Shown here: one piece after another, positions 1 to 5,218 of the stretch
How the letters are laid out: each line of letters starts with the position of its first letter
Numbering within the stretch: position 1 is the stretch's first letter
Source: an uncultured Clostridia bacterium
Lineage (GTDB): Bacteria; Bacillota; Clostridia; Oscillospirales; Acutalibacteraceae
Assembly: GCA_945868935.1 (NCBI GenBank)
Contig: CAMBNE010000017.1
Span: 1-10,507, forward strand
Reading direction: 5' to 3'
Length of the DNA stretch: 10,507 nt
Position numbers and translations under genes: made by a program
Notes under the pieces: model-generated
Told to the model about the DNA's origin: nothing
The model's input: the letters and a program-made list of their open reading frames with translations, nothing else
Database searches by the model: none

Positions 1-199
1 TTATTGCAATAAAAATACATCCGCAAACAATAATTAAGCATATGATTGCAAATATAATTGCGTGTCCGCTTTTAAAACCGTGCCAACCATCTAAATTTTC
101 TCCTACAGAACCGTAAGATGTTATTAAGGTAATAACAGATACAATTGCTGTTATTGTATAAATTATGATTCCTAATATATTTTTGCCGATTTTATTCAT
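1..199 (-). CDS. Small hydrophobic membrane protein, 3' end outside window (partial)
   Basis: This minus-strand reading frame opens with ATG at 199-197 and runs without a stop to the left edge (66 codons visible). An AGAGGG ribosome binding site lies just upstream. The visible protein begins MNKIGKNILG. It has one hydrophobic segment at about residues 8-27, a polar loop (GSVGENLDGWHGFKSGH, about 30-46) and a second hydrophobic segment from about 47 to the cut end. This suggests a small integral membrane protein with at least two helices. I do not recognise the family. It is transcribed divergently from the XRE regulator gene, and a near-consensus promoter about 180 bases upstream is surrounded by candidate operator half-sites. 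Control by that regulator is therefore likely, but this is inference. The region is much AT-richer than the genes further right, which fits recent acquisition. Confidence 0.7.
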   Translation of the reverse strand, partial: MNKIGKNILGIIIYTITAIVSVITLITSYGSVGENLDGWHGFKSGHAIIFAIICLIIVCGCIFIAI

Positions 200-370
200 A
201 ACGTTTTCCCTCTTATCTAATAAAAATGTGTCAGTTTTAGTTTAATATATCTATGATATGTATTGTGAATGACGAATAAATGCTTGTTTACGAAATTGTC
301 AAATAGATTTTTACATTTTGATTCTCCTTTTTTGAATATAAAACATCTATATAACGCAAAATATGTTCTA

Positions 371-420
371 TAGTGTCTAAAGTATACACTAAAGATACTT
401 AATTGTCAACACTTTAGTGA
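371..420. promoter_or_regulatory. Cluster of ACACTA/TTTAGTG half-sites, candidate XRE operator
   Basis: TAGTGT (371-376) and ACACTA (386-391) form an inverted pair with a 9-base gap. CACTAAAG (387-394) and CTTTAGTG (412-419) form a second, perfect 8-bp inverted pair with a 17-base gap. The related sequence ACACTTTAGTGA occupies 409-420. Together these sites cover the -10, spacer and -35 of the minus-strand promoter. They lie just upstream of the plus-strand promoter of the XRE gene. This is the usual layout for a small repressor controlling its divergent neighbour and perhaps itself. Binding by this particular protein is inferred from position only. Confidence 0.5.
381..409 (-). promoter_or_regulatory. 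Strong sigma-A promoter for the divergent membrane-protein gene
   Basis: On the minus strand TTGACA (409-404) is followed after exactly 17 bases by TATACT (386-381), close to the housekeeping consensus. Transcription would start near 374 and give an untranslated leader of about 175 bases before the ATG at 199. Candidate repressor half-sites lie in and next to the promoter, so strong repression is plausible. Confidence 0.75.
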
Positions 421-442
421 ATATTTTGTGCAATTTAATGCA

Positions 443-471
443 TTGTTAGTGCTATGTTTGTGTATTATGAT
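443..471 (+). promoter_or_regulatory. Probable promoter of the XRE regulator gene
   Basis: TTGTTA (443-448), a 17-base spacer and TATGAT (466-471) make a good sigma-A promoter. It would start transcription near 478, about 30 bases before the ATG at 509. This also argues against a start upstream of 478. Confidence 0.55.
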
Positions 472-508
472 AAATACATCAGTACCTTTAGAGCAGGAAG
501 ATATTACT

Positions 509-856
509 ATGGAACGTAATGAACTAAACAGAAAAATCGGACAGAATATCCGTAAATATAGATTAAAAACTGATATCAGTCAGGAAAACCTTGCATTGAC
601 TGCCGGTTTATACCCAGCCTACCTCGGCAGACTGGAGCGTGGGGAGAAATGCCCGACAATTGACACGCTTTATAAAATCTGCAACGCTCTCGGTGTGGCA
701 GTGAGCGAAATGCTCTGCTTTGAAAACGAAACCGAAAATGCTAACGCTCAGGCGAAAGCGAGAATTGAAAACGCATTGAAAAAAATCCCCGACAACCAGC
801 AGATTAAGGTTGCGGAGATAATTGAAAATATCGCAGAAATTGCAGACGGAAAATAG
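509..856 (+). CDS. XRE-family helix-turn-helix transcriptional regulator
   Basis: This is a small (115 aa) DNA-binding repressor-type protein. The Cro/C1-type HTH spans about residues 9-70. The second helix is near SQENLALTAG (24-33) and the recognition helix near PAYLGRLERG (36-45), followed by the family's PTIDTLYKICNALGV core (49-63). The C-terminal 45 residues are charged and helical-looking and could mediate dimerisation. I chose the ATG at 509 because AGGAAG lies 8 bases upstream and the HTH begins soon after. An in-frame GTG at 428 adds 27 hydrophobic residues and lies upstream of the likely transcription start. The gene diverges from a small membrane protein gene, with a cluster of half-sites between them, so it probably represses that promoter. 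It is not next to phage genes, so a prophage role is unsupported. Confidence 0.85.
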   Translation: MERNELNRKIGQNIRKYRLKTDISQENLALTAGLYPAYLGRLERGEKCPTIDTLYKICNALGVAVSEMLCFENETENANAQAKARIENALKKIPDNQQIKVAEIIENIAEIADGK

Positions 857-868
857 ATATATAAAAAC

Positions 869-898
869 ACAAGGTACAGTCACTCGGCTGTACCTTGT
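869..898. terminator. Bidirectional hairpin terminator between convergent genes
   Basis: ACAAGGTACAG (869-879) pairs perfectly with CTGTACCTTGT (888-898), giving an 11-bp stem with an 8-base loop. The minus strand continues into GTTTTTAT, a good U-tract for ending the dockerin gene transcript. The plus strand continues into a weaker TCTGTTATG for the XRE gene. Confidence 0.8.
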
Positions 899-921
899 TC
901 TGTTATGTGAATTTTATCTGC

Positions 922-1785
922 TTATGCGACAAGTGCTTTCTGAAGTGCCGTTGCGTCGAGAATACTTACAACTCCGTCGCCGTTTACGTCTGCAAGAAAT
1001 CTGTAGAGCTTGTCGGCGCTTTCGTTGTTTACAAGCGTTTTCTGAATGTAGGTTGCGTCGTTTATATCCAGACAATAGTCAAGGTTTACGTTGCCCATAC
1101 CTAATTTTAAAGGGGATTCGACAGAACCGGTGCCGTAGGTTGTCGGCTCAAAATATGCTGAAATGTTTGTGTAGAACTCAACGTCGCTTTTGCCTATGCT
1201 CAGCTTGATGTAAAATTCAGCCGTGCCGTCCCTGTTCGGTATAACGGCGGTCATTGCAGCACCGCTTGTTATAATCAAGCTCGATTTGTATTTTGTACCG
1301 TCGGTGAAATCATAATTGTGTGTGTCATTTATTCTTTCAATTGTATAGGTATGAGAGCCATCCTCGTTGAAGTATTCGCAGAAGTCTGAAAGCTTTACTT
1401 TTACCTTCTGATAATATGCGCCGGTATCTTTGTATGAGTGGGGGTTGCCACTTGATATTCCGCGACTTTGGTCGTATGAGAAGATTTCATACTCCGCACT
1501 TACTCCGCTGACAAGCTTTGTACCTTTGTTGCAGTCGGTGAATTTGATGTCGATTATGTTGCTTGAGTCCTTTATGTTCCTGAGCTGCAGATAATACTGA
1601 TAACTTGACGGAATGTTGTAGGCATATTTAAGAATTGTGTTGTTCGGAACGTAAACCTTTTCACCTACAAGCTCAAAGTACGGCTTCTGCGAAATTACTC
1701 CGCTGAAGGTTTCGGCGGCATTAGCTGAGATTGTTCCGAGCAGAATAAGAATAATGCATAATGTAATGCTGATGATTTTCTTCAT
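922..1785 (-). CDS. Secreted dockerin type I protein, N-terminal region of unknown function
   Basis: The 287-residue protein begins with a Sec signal peptide: MKK, a hydrophobic stretch to about residue 20, and a likely cut after ANA near residue 23. Residues about 24-225 form a probably beta-rich extracellular region that I cannot assign to any family. I see no glycoside hydrolase or esterase motif. Residues about 229-287 form a type I dockerin with two F-hand calcium repeats. The second, ADVNGDGVVSILDATALQK, is canonical. The first, GNVNLDYCLDINDATYIQK, is degenerate, with Asn for the first Asp and Tyr-Cys where Gly is usual. Dockerins dock onto cohesin modules, so the protein may join a cellulosome-like or cell-surface complex. 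The start is fixed by GGAGG 10 bases upstream. It has its own promoter and forms no operon. Confidence 0.85.
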   Translation of the reverse strand: MKKIISITLCIILILLGTISANAAETFSGVISQKPYFELVGEKVYVPNNTILKYAYNIPSSYQYYLQLRNIKDSSNIIDIKFTDCNKGTKLVSGVSAEYEIFSYDQSRGISSGNPHSYKDTGAYYQKVKVKLSDFCEYFNEDGSHTYTIERINDTHNYDFTDGTKYKSSLIITSGAAMTAVIPNRDGTAEFYIKLSIGKSDVEFYTNISAYFEPTTYGTGSVESPLKLGMGNVNLDYCLDINDATYIQKTLVNNESADKLYRFLADVNGDGVVSILDATALQKALVA

Positions 1786-1820
1786 AATGTTATATCCTCC
1801 ATTGTAAATTTTACCTCAAT

Positions 1821-1849
1821 ATTTTATCATAAGCTTCAAAAAAGTACAA
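1821..1849 (-). promoter_or_regulatory. Promoter of the dockerin-protein gene
   Basis: On the minus strand TTGTAC (1849-1844), a 17-base spacer and TAAAAT (1826-1821), with an extended -10 TGA immediately upstream, form a clear sigma-A promoter. The predicted leader is roughly 30 bases and includes GGAGG (1800-1796). Confidence 0.65.
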
Positions 1850-1906
1850 ATGGAAAATACGCTGACAATAATTTGAATTTTTGTGACTGTTGCAATAAAA
1901 CGGAGT

Positions 1907-1934
1907 TTGCTAATTTCAGAAATAATGATATAAT
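1907..1934 (+). promoter_or_regulatory. Promoter of the short-chain dehydrogenase gene
   Basis: TTGCTA (1907-1912), a 16-base spacer and TATAAT (1929-1934), preceded by an extended -10 TGA, lie about 30 bases before the ATG at 1964. The ribosome binding site is a moderate GGGTGAT at 1954-1960. Confidence 0.65.
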
Positions 1935-1963
1935 AATTATAAATTCAAAATTCGGGTGATATT

Positions 1964-2701
1964 ATGAAAAATGTTCTGGTTACGGGCGGCTCGGGCGGTA
2001 TAGGCACTGCACTCTGCGTTGCGTTTGCGCAGGCAGGCTGTAATGTTGCCGTTCACTGCCACGAAAATAAAAATTCAGCGCAGAATCTTGCGAAAATCCT
2101 CTGCGAAAGCTACGGCGTCGGTGCGCTTGCGGTGCAGGCTGACGTGTCTGACAGGCAGTCGGTAAACGAAATGTTTGACGCTATTGACAACACAATGGGA
2201 AGTATTGACGTGCTTGTGAACAACTCGGGAATCGCTCAGCAAAAGCTGTTTACCGATATTACGGCTGAGGACTGGAAAGCTATGCTCGGGGTAAACCTTG
2301 ACGGAGTTTTCAACTGCACGCAAGAGGCTCTGAAAAGATATATGCTAAAAAACCACAGCGGTGTGATTCTGAATATCAGCTCAATGTGGGGGCAGGTGGG
2401 TGCGTCCTGCGAGGTGCACTACAGTGCCGCAAAGGCAGGCGTAATCGGACTGACAAAGGCTCTTGCAAAGGAGGTCGGTTTGTCGGGTGTGCGGGTGAAC
2501 TGCATATGTCCCGGAGTTGTTATGACCGATATGATGAAGTCCTTTGACGAGCAGACCGTAAACGAGCTGAAAGAGGAAACACCGCTCAACACCCTCGGAA
2601 CGCCGAAGGATATTGCCGATGCGGCGGTGTTTTTGTGCAGTGACAAGGCAAAATTCATTACGGGGCAGATACTCGGTGTTAACGGAGGATTTGTTATTTA
2701 G
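1964..2701 (+). CDS. FabG-like short-chain dehydrogenase/reductase
   Basis: This 245-residue cytosolic NAD(P)-dependent oxidoreductase belongs to the classical SDR family and most resembles 3-oxoacyl-ACP reductase. The Rossmann cofactor loop TGGSGGIG is at 7-14, the acidic adenine-contact motif ADVSD at 59-63 and NNSG at 86-89. The catalytic tetrad is N111, S140, Y153 and K157 (YSAAK). The PG motif is at 183-184, and the C-terminal GQILGVNGG is typical of the FabG group. Length is normal for the family. The gene stands alone with its own promoter, away from other fatty-acid genes. Housekeeping FabG is usually in a fab cluster, so a different keto or hydroxy substrate is equally possible. The fold and redox role are certain; the substrate is not. 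Confidence 0.88.
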   Translation: MKNVLVTGGSGGIGTALCVAFAQAGCNVAVHCHENKNSAQNLAKILCESYGVGALAVQADVSDRQSVNEMFDAIDNTMGSIDVLVNNSGIAQQKLFTDITAEDWKAMLGVNLDGVFNCTQEALKRYMLKNHSGVILNISSMWGQVGASCEVHYSAAKAGVIGLTKALAKEVGLSGVRVNCICPGVVMTDMMKSFDEQTVNELKEETPLNTLGTPKDIADAAVFLCSDKAKFITGQILGVNGGFVI

Positions 2702-2722
2702 TGTGGAGTTAACGGTCGCTTT

Positions 2723-2744
2723 GCTTTGATTTATTTATCAAAGC
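2723..2744. repeat. Inverted repeat after the SDR gene, weak terminator candidate
   Basis: GCTTTGAT (2723-2730) pairs perfectly with ATCAAAGC (2737-2744) across a 6-base loop. It sits 22 bases after the SDR stop codon, where a terminator would be expected, but no T-run follows. It may protect the mRNA end or act as a poor terminator. Confidence 0.4.
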
Positions 2745-2746
2745 CA

Positions 2747-2775
2747 TTGATATTATATCAATATTCTGATATAAT
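2747..2775 (+). promoter_or_regulatory. Promoter and palindromic operator of the toxin-antitoxin operon
   Basis: TTGATA (2747-2752), a 17-base spacer and TATAAT (2770-2775), with extended -10 TGA, form a near-ideal promoter. The -35 is embedded in a perfect palindrome with 7-bp arms (TTGATAT, one base, ATATCAA; 2747-2761). A related half-copy, GATATAATAT, overlaps the -10 at 2768-2777. Phd/YefM antitoxins repress their own promoter through such palindromes, so this is the likely autoregulatory operator. Confidence 0.7.
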
Positions 2776-2805
2776 ATGATTATAATATATAAAGGAGTGA
2801 AACGT

Positions 2806-3078
2806 ATGGCAAATATCAGACCGAGTTCGGATTTGAGAAATAAGTATAACGAAATTTCAGAGTTTTGTAACAAATATAATGAACCTGTTTTTATTACAAA
2901 GAATGGTACGGGAGATTTAGTTGTAATTTCAAATGCAGAGTATGAAAGACTTTGCGGCAGACAAGAACTGCGCAGATTATTGCTTGAAGGACTGGAAGAT
3001 ATAACTCCGTTATCAGGAGTTCCTGCTGAGGATGTTTTTGCTGATATAGAAAGAGAGTTTGGCTTTGGAAAAGTATAA
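2806..3078 (+). CDS. Type II antitoxin, Phd/YefM family
   Basis: This 90-residue antitoxin is expected to bind operator DNA through its N-terminal half and to neutralise the toxin encoded next through its flexible acidic C-terminus. The N-terminal part has the family pattern: MANIRPSSDLRNKYNEI, then EPVFITKNGTGDLVVISNAEYERL (about 26-49), the strand-turn-strand-helix of Phd/YefM proteins. The C-terminal region after residue 60 is acidic (EGLEDITPL, EDVFADIEREFGFG). The ATG at 2806 is preferred because AAAGGAG (2791-2797) lies 8 bases upstream. An in-frame ATG at 2776 lies before the likely transcription start. The gene overlaps the toxin gene by 20 bases, which suggests coupled translation. 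It is more AT-rich than the genes around it. Confidence 0.85.
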   Translation: MANIRPSSDLRNKYNEISEFCNKYNEPVFITKNGTGDLVVISNAEYERLCGRQELRRLLLEGLEDITPLSGVPAEDVFADIEREFGFGKV

Positions 3079-3379
3079 AATAGTTTTTGAATCGTATGCG
3101 TTGCGTGATTTGCGTGAAATAGTCAGATATATTGCCGAAATTTTAAAAGAGCCAGAAATTGCAGAACGAATACATAACTCTATAAAAAAGCAAATATTAT
3201 CGCTTGAAAGTATGCCTTATAGACACAAGTTGATTGATGATGAAGTGTTAAATAAAAAGGAAATCCGCAAAATGCCTGTTGAAAATTATTTAGCTTTTTA
3301 TTTTGTGAAAGAGGAAACCAAAACCGTACATATTATCCGGGTTTTATATAACCGCAGGGAATGGAAGAATTTAATTTAA
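3059..3379 (+). CDS. Type II toxin, RelE/ParE family
   Basis: This 106-residue protein has the RelE/ParE toxin layout. It has an N-terminal strand and helix (KYKIVFESYALRDLREIVRYI, about 5-25), a second long helix (EIAERIHNSIKKQILSLESM, about 33-52), and a C-terminal beta sheet ending HIIRVLYNRREWKNLI (91-106). That ending matches the signature of the ParE-like branch. ParE members poison DNA gyrase and RelE members cleave mRNA on the ribosome; sequence alone does not decide here. The only reasonable start is TTG at 3059, inside the antitoxin gene, with GAAAGAGAG just upstream. The next in-frame ATG would remove half the protein. The weak start and overlap would keep toxin below antitoxin. 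A strong terminator follows. Confidence 0.83.
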   Translation: MALEKYKIVFESYALRDLREIVRYIAEILKEPEIAERIHNSIKKQILSLESMPYRHKLIDDEVLNKKEIRKMPVENYLAFYFVKEETKTVHIIRVLYNRREWKNLI

Positions 3380-3396
3380 TAATTATATAAAATAAT

Positions 3397-3438
3397 AGCT
3401 GTTTCGGATTACAAGTCGTAATCTGAAACAGCTTTTTT
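3397..3438. terminator. Strong bidirectional intrinsic terminator
   Basis: The arms 3397-3412 and 3418-3433 pair over 16 bp with a single G-T wobble and a 5-base loop (AAGTC). The plus strand then has a run of six T (3433-3438), which would end the toxin-antitoxin transcript. The minus strand runs into ATTATTTTAT, so it can also serve the convergent trpB-like gene. Confidence 0.92.
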
Positions 3439-3467
3439 ATTTGATAGATATTTTGCTATATTTCTAA

Positions 3468-4841
3468 TCAGTCAACCTTGGGAAGTGTGTCAAAGCTCTT
3501 CTGAAGCTCTTCGTCGGTGGGAATGTAGTCGCTCATTGCGCCGTCGTTGAACTTCTCGTAAGCCATCATATCAAAGTAGCCTGTGCCTGTAAGACCGAAG
3601 AGGATTGTTTTTTCCTCGCCTGTTTCCTTGCACTTGAGAGCCTCGTCAATTGCAACTCTGATTGCGTGACTGCTTTCGGGAGCAGGGAGAATACCCTCAA
3701 CTCTTGCAAACTGCTCTGCAGCGGCAAATACGGAAGTCTGCTCAACAGAGGTTGCCTCCATAAGTCCGTCGTGGTAGAGCTGTGAAAGAGTCGAGCTCAT
3801 ACCGTGATAGCGGAGTCCGCCTGCGTGGTTTGCAGAGGGAATGAAGTTGCTGCCGAGTGTGTACATCTTTGCAAGAGGACATACCATACCTGTGTCGCAG
3901 AAGTCGTATGCAAACTTACCTCTTGTAAAGCTCGGACAGGAAGCAGGCTCTACTGCAACGATTCTGTAGTCAGCCTCGCCCCTGAGTTTTTCGCCCATAA
4001 ACGGAGAGATAAGTCCGCCGAGGTTTGAACCACCGCCTGCACAGCCGATAATAATATCGGGCTTTACGCCGTATTTGTCAAGAGCCGCCTTTGCTTCAAG
4101 ACCGATAACCGACTGGTGAAGAAGAACCTGATTTAGTACACTGCCGAGAACATAGCGGTAGCCCTCGGTTGTTGTTGCGGCTTCAACTGCCTCGGAAATT
4201 GCACAGCCAAGGCTGCCTGTTGTGCCGGGGTGAGCCTCAAGAATCTTCTTGCCGATTTCTGTTGTCATTGAGGGAGAGGGAGTAACGCTTGCGCCGTAGG
4301 TTCTCATAACCTCACGTCTGAAAGGCTTTTGCTCGTAGGAAACCTTTACCATAAATACCTTACAGTCAAGTCCGAAGTATGAGCAAGCCATTGAAAGAGC
4401 TGTGCCCCACTGGCCTGCACCTGTTTCGGTTGTAACACCCTTTAAGCCTTGCTTCTTTGCGTAATACGCCTGAGCGATTGCGCTGTTGAGCTTGTGGCTT
4501 CCGCTTGTGTTGTTGCCCTCGAATTTGTAGTAGATTTTAGCAGGCGTATCGAGTGCCTTTTCAAGGAAGTACGCACGGATAAGCGGAGAGGGACGGTACA
4601 TCTTATAGAAATTCTGGATTTCCTCGGGAATGTCAATGTATGCGTCTGTTTCGTTAAGCTCCTGCGCTACAAGCTCCTCGCAGAATACGGGGTAAAGCTC
4701 CTCTGCCTTCATCGGCTGAAGCGTAGCAGGATTGAGAAGCGGAGCAGGCTTGTTTTTCATATCTGCCCTTACGTTGTACCACTGTGACGGGATTTCCTTT
4801 TCATCAAGGTAGATTTTGTAAGGGATTTTGTTTTCTGCCAT
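3468..4841 (-). CDS. trpB2: TrpB2-type tryptophan synthase beta-like PLP enzyme
   Basis: This 457-residue fold-type II PLP enzyme is expected to join indole and L-serine into tryptophan. Its length and internal sequence fit the TrpB2 (TrpB-related) branch; ordinary TrpB is about 400 residues. The PLP Schiff-base lysine is K117 in NTSGSHKLNSA. The substrate-carboxylate loop is ETGAGQWG (139-146). The phosphate-binding glycine loop is GCAGGGSNLGG (266-276), and the C-terminal region has ILFGLTGTGYFD. The ATG at 4841 is preferred because GGAGG lies just upstream. An in-frame TTG at 4856 overlaps that ribosome binding site. No trpA or other trp gene is nearby, so it probably works alone, for example in salvaging external indole. 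A relaxed beta-replacement or serine deaminase role is possible. It has its own promoter and a palindrome near its transcription start. Confidence 0.9.
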   Translation of the reverse strand: MAENKIPYKIYLDEKEIPSQWYNVRADMKNKPAPLLNPATLQPMKAEELYPVFCEELVAQELNETDAYIDIPEEIQNFYKMYRPSPLIRAYFLEKALDTPAKIYYKFEGNNTSGSHKLNSAIAQAYYAKKQGLKGVTTETGAGQWGTALSMACSYFGLDCKVFMVKVSYEQKPFRREVMRTYGASVTPSPSMTTEIGKKILEAHPGTTGSLGCAISEAVEAATTTEGYRYVLGSVLNQVLLHQSVIGLEAKAALDKYGVKPDIIIGCAGGGSNLGGLISPFMGEKLRGEADYRIVAVEPASCPSFTRGKFAYDFCDTGMVCPLAKMYTLGSNFIPSANHAGGLRYHGMSSTLSQLYHDGLMEATSVEQTSVFAAAEQFARVEGILPAPESSHAIRVAIDEALKCKETGEEKTILFGLTGTGYFDMMAYEKFNDGAMSDYIPTDEELQKSFDTLPKVD

Positions 4842-4884
4842 TTTTATGACCTCCAATATATTGTATTTTTCTTACCAAAACATT

Positions 4885-4904
4885 TTATCGGTTTAAATCG
4901 ATAA
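4885..4904. promoter_or_regulatory. 20-bp imperfect palindrome in the trpB2 leader, candidate operator
   Basis: TTATCG (4885-4890) mirrors CGATAA (4899-4904) around a TTTAAA core, with one G/T mismatch pair. It lies about 8-27 bases downstream of the predicted trpB2 transcription start, where a bound repressor would block elongation. As RNA it would give only a 6-bp hairpin without a U-tract, so a DNA-binding site is the more likely reading. The regulator is unknown. Confidence 0.4.
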
Positions 4905-4918
4905 CGTGCCTTTGTTGT

Positions 4919-4947
4919 ATTATACCATAAAAAATATGCATTGTCAC
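4919..4947 (-). promoter_or_regulatory. Promoter of the trpB2 gene
   Basis: On the minus strand GTGACA (4947-4942), a 17-base spacer and a perfect TATAAT (4924-4919) with extended -10 TGG form a strong sigma-A promoter. The leader is about 70 bases, and I see no T-box or leader peptide in it. Confidence 0.75.
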
Positions 4948-4950
4948 GCT

Positions 4951-4982
4951 ATTTTGTAAAATACTTTATTTCAATACAAAAT
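4951..4982. repeat. 8-bp inverted repeat between trpB2 and pst promoters
   Basis: ATTTTGTA (4951-4958) and TACAAAAT (4975-4982) are perfect reverse complements separated by 16 bases. The pair lies just upstream of the trpB2 -35 and just upstream of the tandem repeats of the pst control region. It also contains a minus-strand TTTTACA (4961-4955), resembling the plus-strand pst repeats. Confidence 0.4.
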
Positions 4983-4987
4983 CTATA

Positions 4988-5033
4988 TTTTATTTTACTT
5001 TTATTTTACAATCGGGGCGTTCTGTTTTTTACA
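4988..5033 (+). promoter_or_regulatory. Candidate PhoP/PhoB box array upstream of pstS
   Basis: TTTTATTTTAC occurs twice in exact tandem (4988-4998 and 4999-5009), placing TTTAC(T/A) at 4994 and 5005, one helical turn apart. A further TTTACA is at 5028-5033, about two turns later. Firmicute PhoP boxes are TT(A/T/C)ACA-like direct repeats with an 11-bp period, so the array is a good candidate site for the response regulator encoded at 9496-10167. The sequence is AT-rich and chance resemblance is possible. Confidence 0.5.
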
Positions 5034-5053
5034 AAACGCAAATAAACTATAGT
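5028..5053 (+). promoter_or_regulatory. Possible activator-dependent promoter of the pst operon
   Basis: TATAGT (5048-5053) is the best -10 in the gap. The only -35-like sequence is TTTACA at 5028-5033, with a poor 14-base spacing. This fits a promoter that needs PhoP bound at the repeats just upstream. Transcription would begin near 5060 and give a leader of about 160 bases containing the 5095-5172 structured repeat. Confidence 0.35.
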
Positions 5054-5094
5054 CGTACGATGAAGTACAGAAAGCAACAGCAACGTTTTCATCT

Positions 5095-5172
5095 GTAGGG
5101 AACAACCCCTGTGTTGTTCCTAACCGTAGACGGGGGTGTTGCTCCAGGAACGACACAGGGGTCGTTCCCTAC
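5095..5172. repeat. Structured palindromic intergenic repeat in the pst leader
   Basis: Arms 5095-5121 and 5146-5172 are 27-bp inverted copies that agree at 25 positions, around a 24-base centre. Each arm is also a hairpin by itself. On the left, GGAACAAC (5099-5106) pairs with GTTGTTCC (5113-5120) around the loop CCCTGT. On the right, GGAACGAC (5147-5154) pairs with GTCGTTCC (5161-5168) around the loop ACAGGG. The two loops are complementary. It looks like a member of a dispersed, non-coding repeat family of gut Clostridia. It lacks a T-run and sits between the likely pst promoter and the pstS ribosome binding site. Confidence 0.75.
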
Positions 5173-5218
5173 GAATAGTTTATAAAGTTTGAAAACATTA
5201 TTTTAAGGAGAAAAAACA

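Noticed and set aside
428..508. In-frame N-terminal extension of the XRE regulator starting at GTG 428.
   Set aside because: It has no ribosome binding site, would precede the likely transcription start near 478, and adds residues with no place in the HTH family. ATG 509 has AGGAAG at ideal spacing.
822..1208. Plus-strand open frame of about 128 codons antisense to the dockerin gene.
   Set aside because: It is Arg/Cys/Leu-rich with no ribosome binding site and crosses the terminator hairpin. The opposite strand has a signal peptide and dockerin motifs, so this is an antisense shadow.
4449..4787. Plus-strand open frame antisense to trpB2.
   Set aside because: It is a Cys/Val-rich translation with no recognisable motif or start signal, produced by the codon use of the real gene on the other strand.
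4842..4856. Alternative TTG start for trpB2 at 4856.
   Set aside because: The TTG lies within the GGAGG ribosome binding site region that serves the ATG at 4841.
4842..4912. T-box riboswitch or tryptophan attenuator in the trpB2 leader.
   Set aside because: The leader is only about 70 bases, with no T-box sequence, no Trp-codon leader peptide and no terminator hairpin with a T-run.
5122..5145. Possible third hairpin in the centre of the pst-leader repeat, which would make a cloverleaf or tRNA-like fold.
   Set aside because: Only a weak four-pair stem with a wobble can be drawn, and no tRNA features such as a T-loop or CCA are present.
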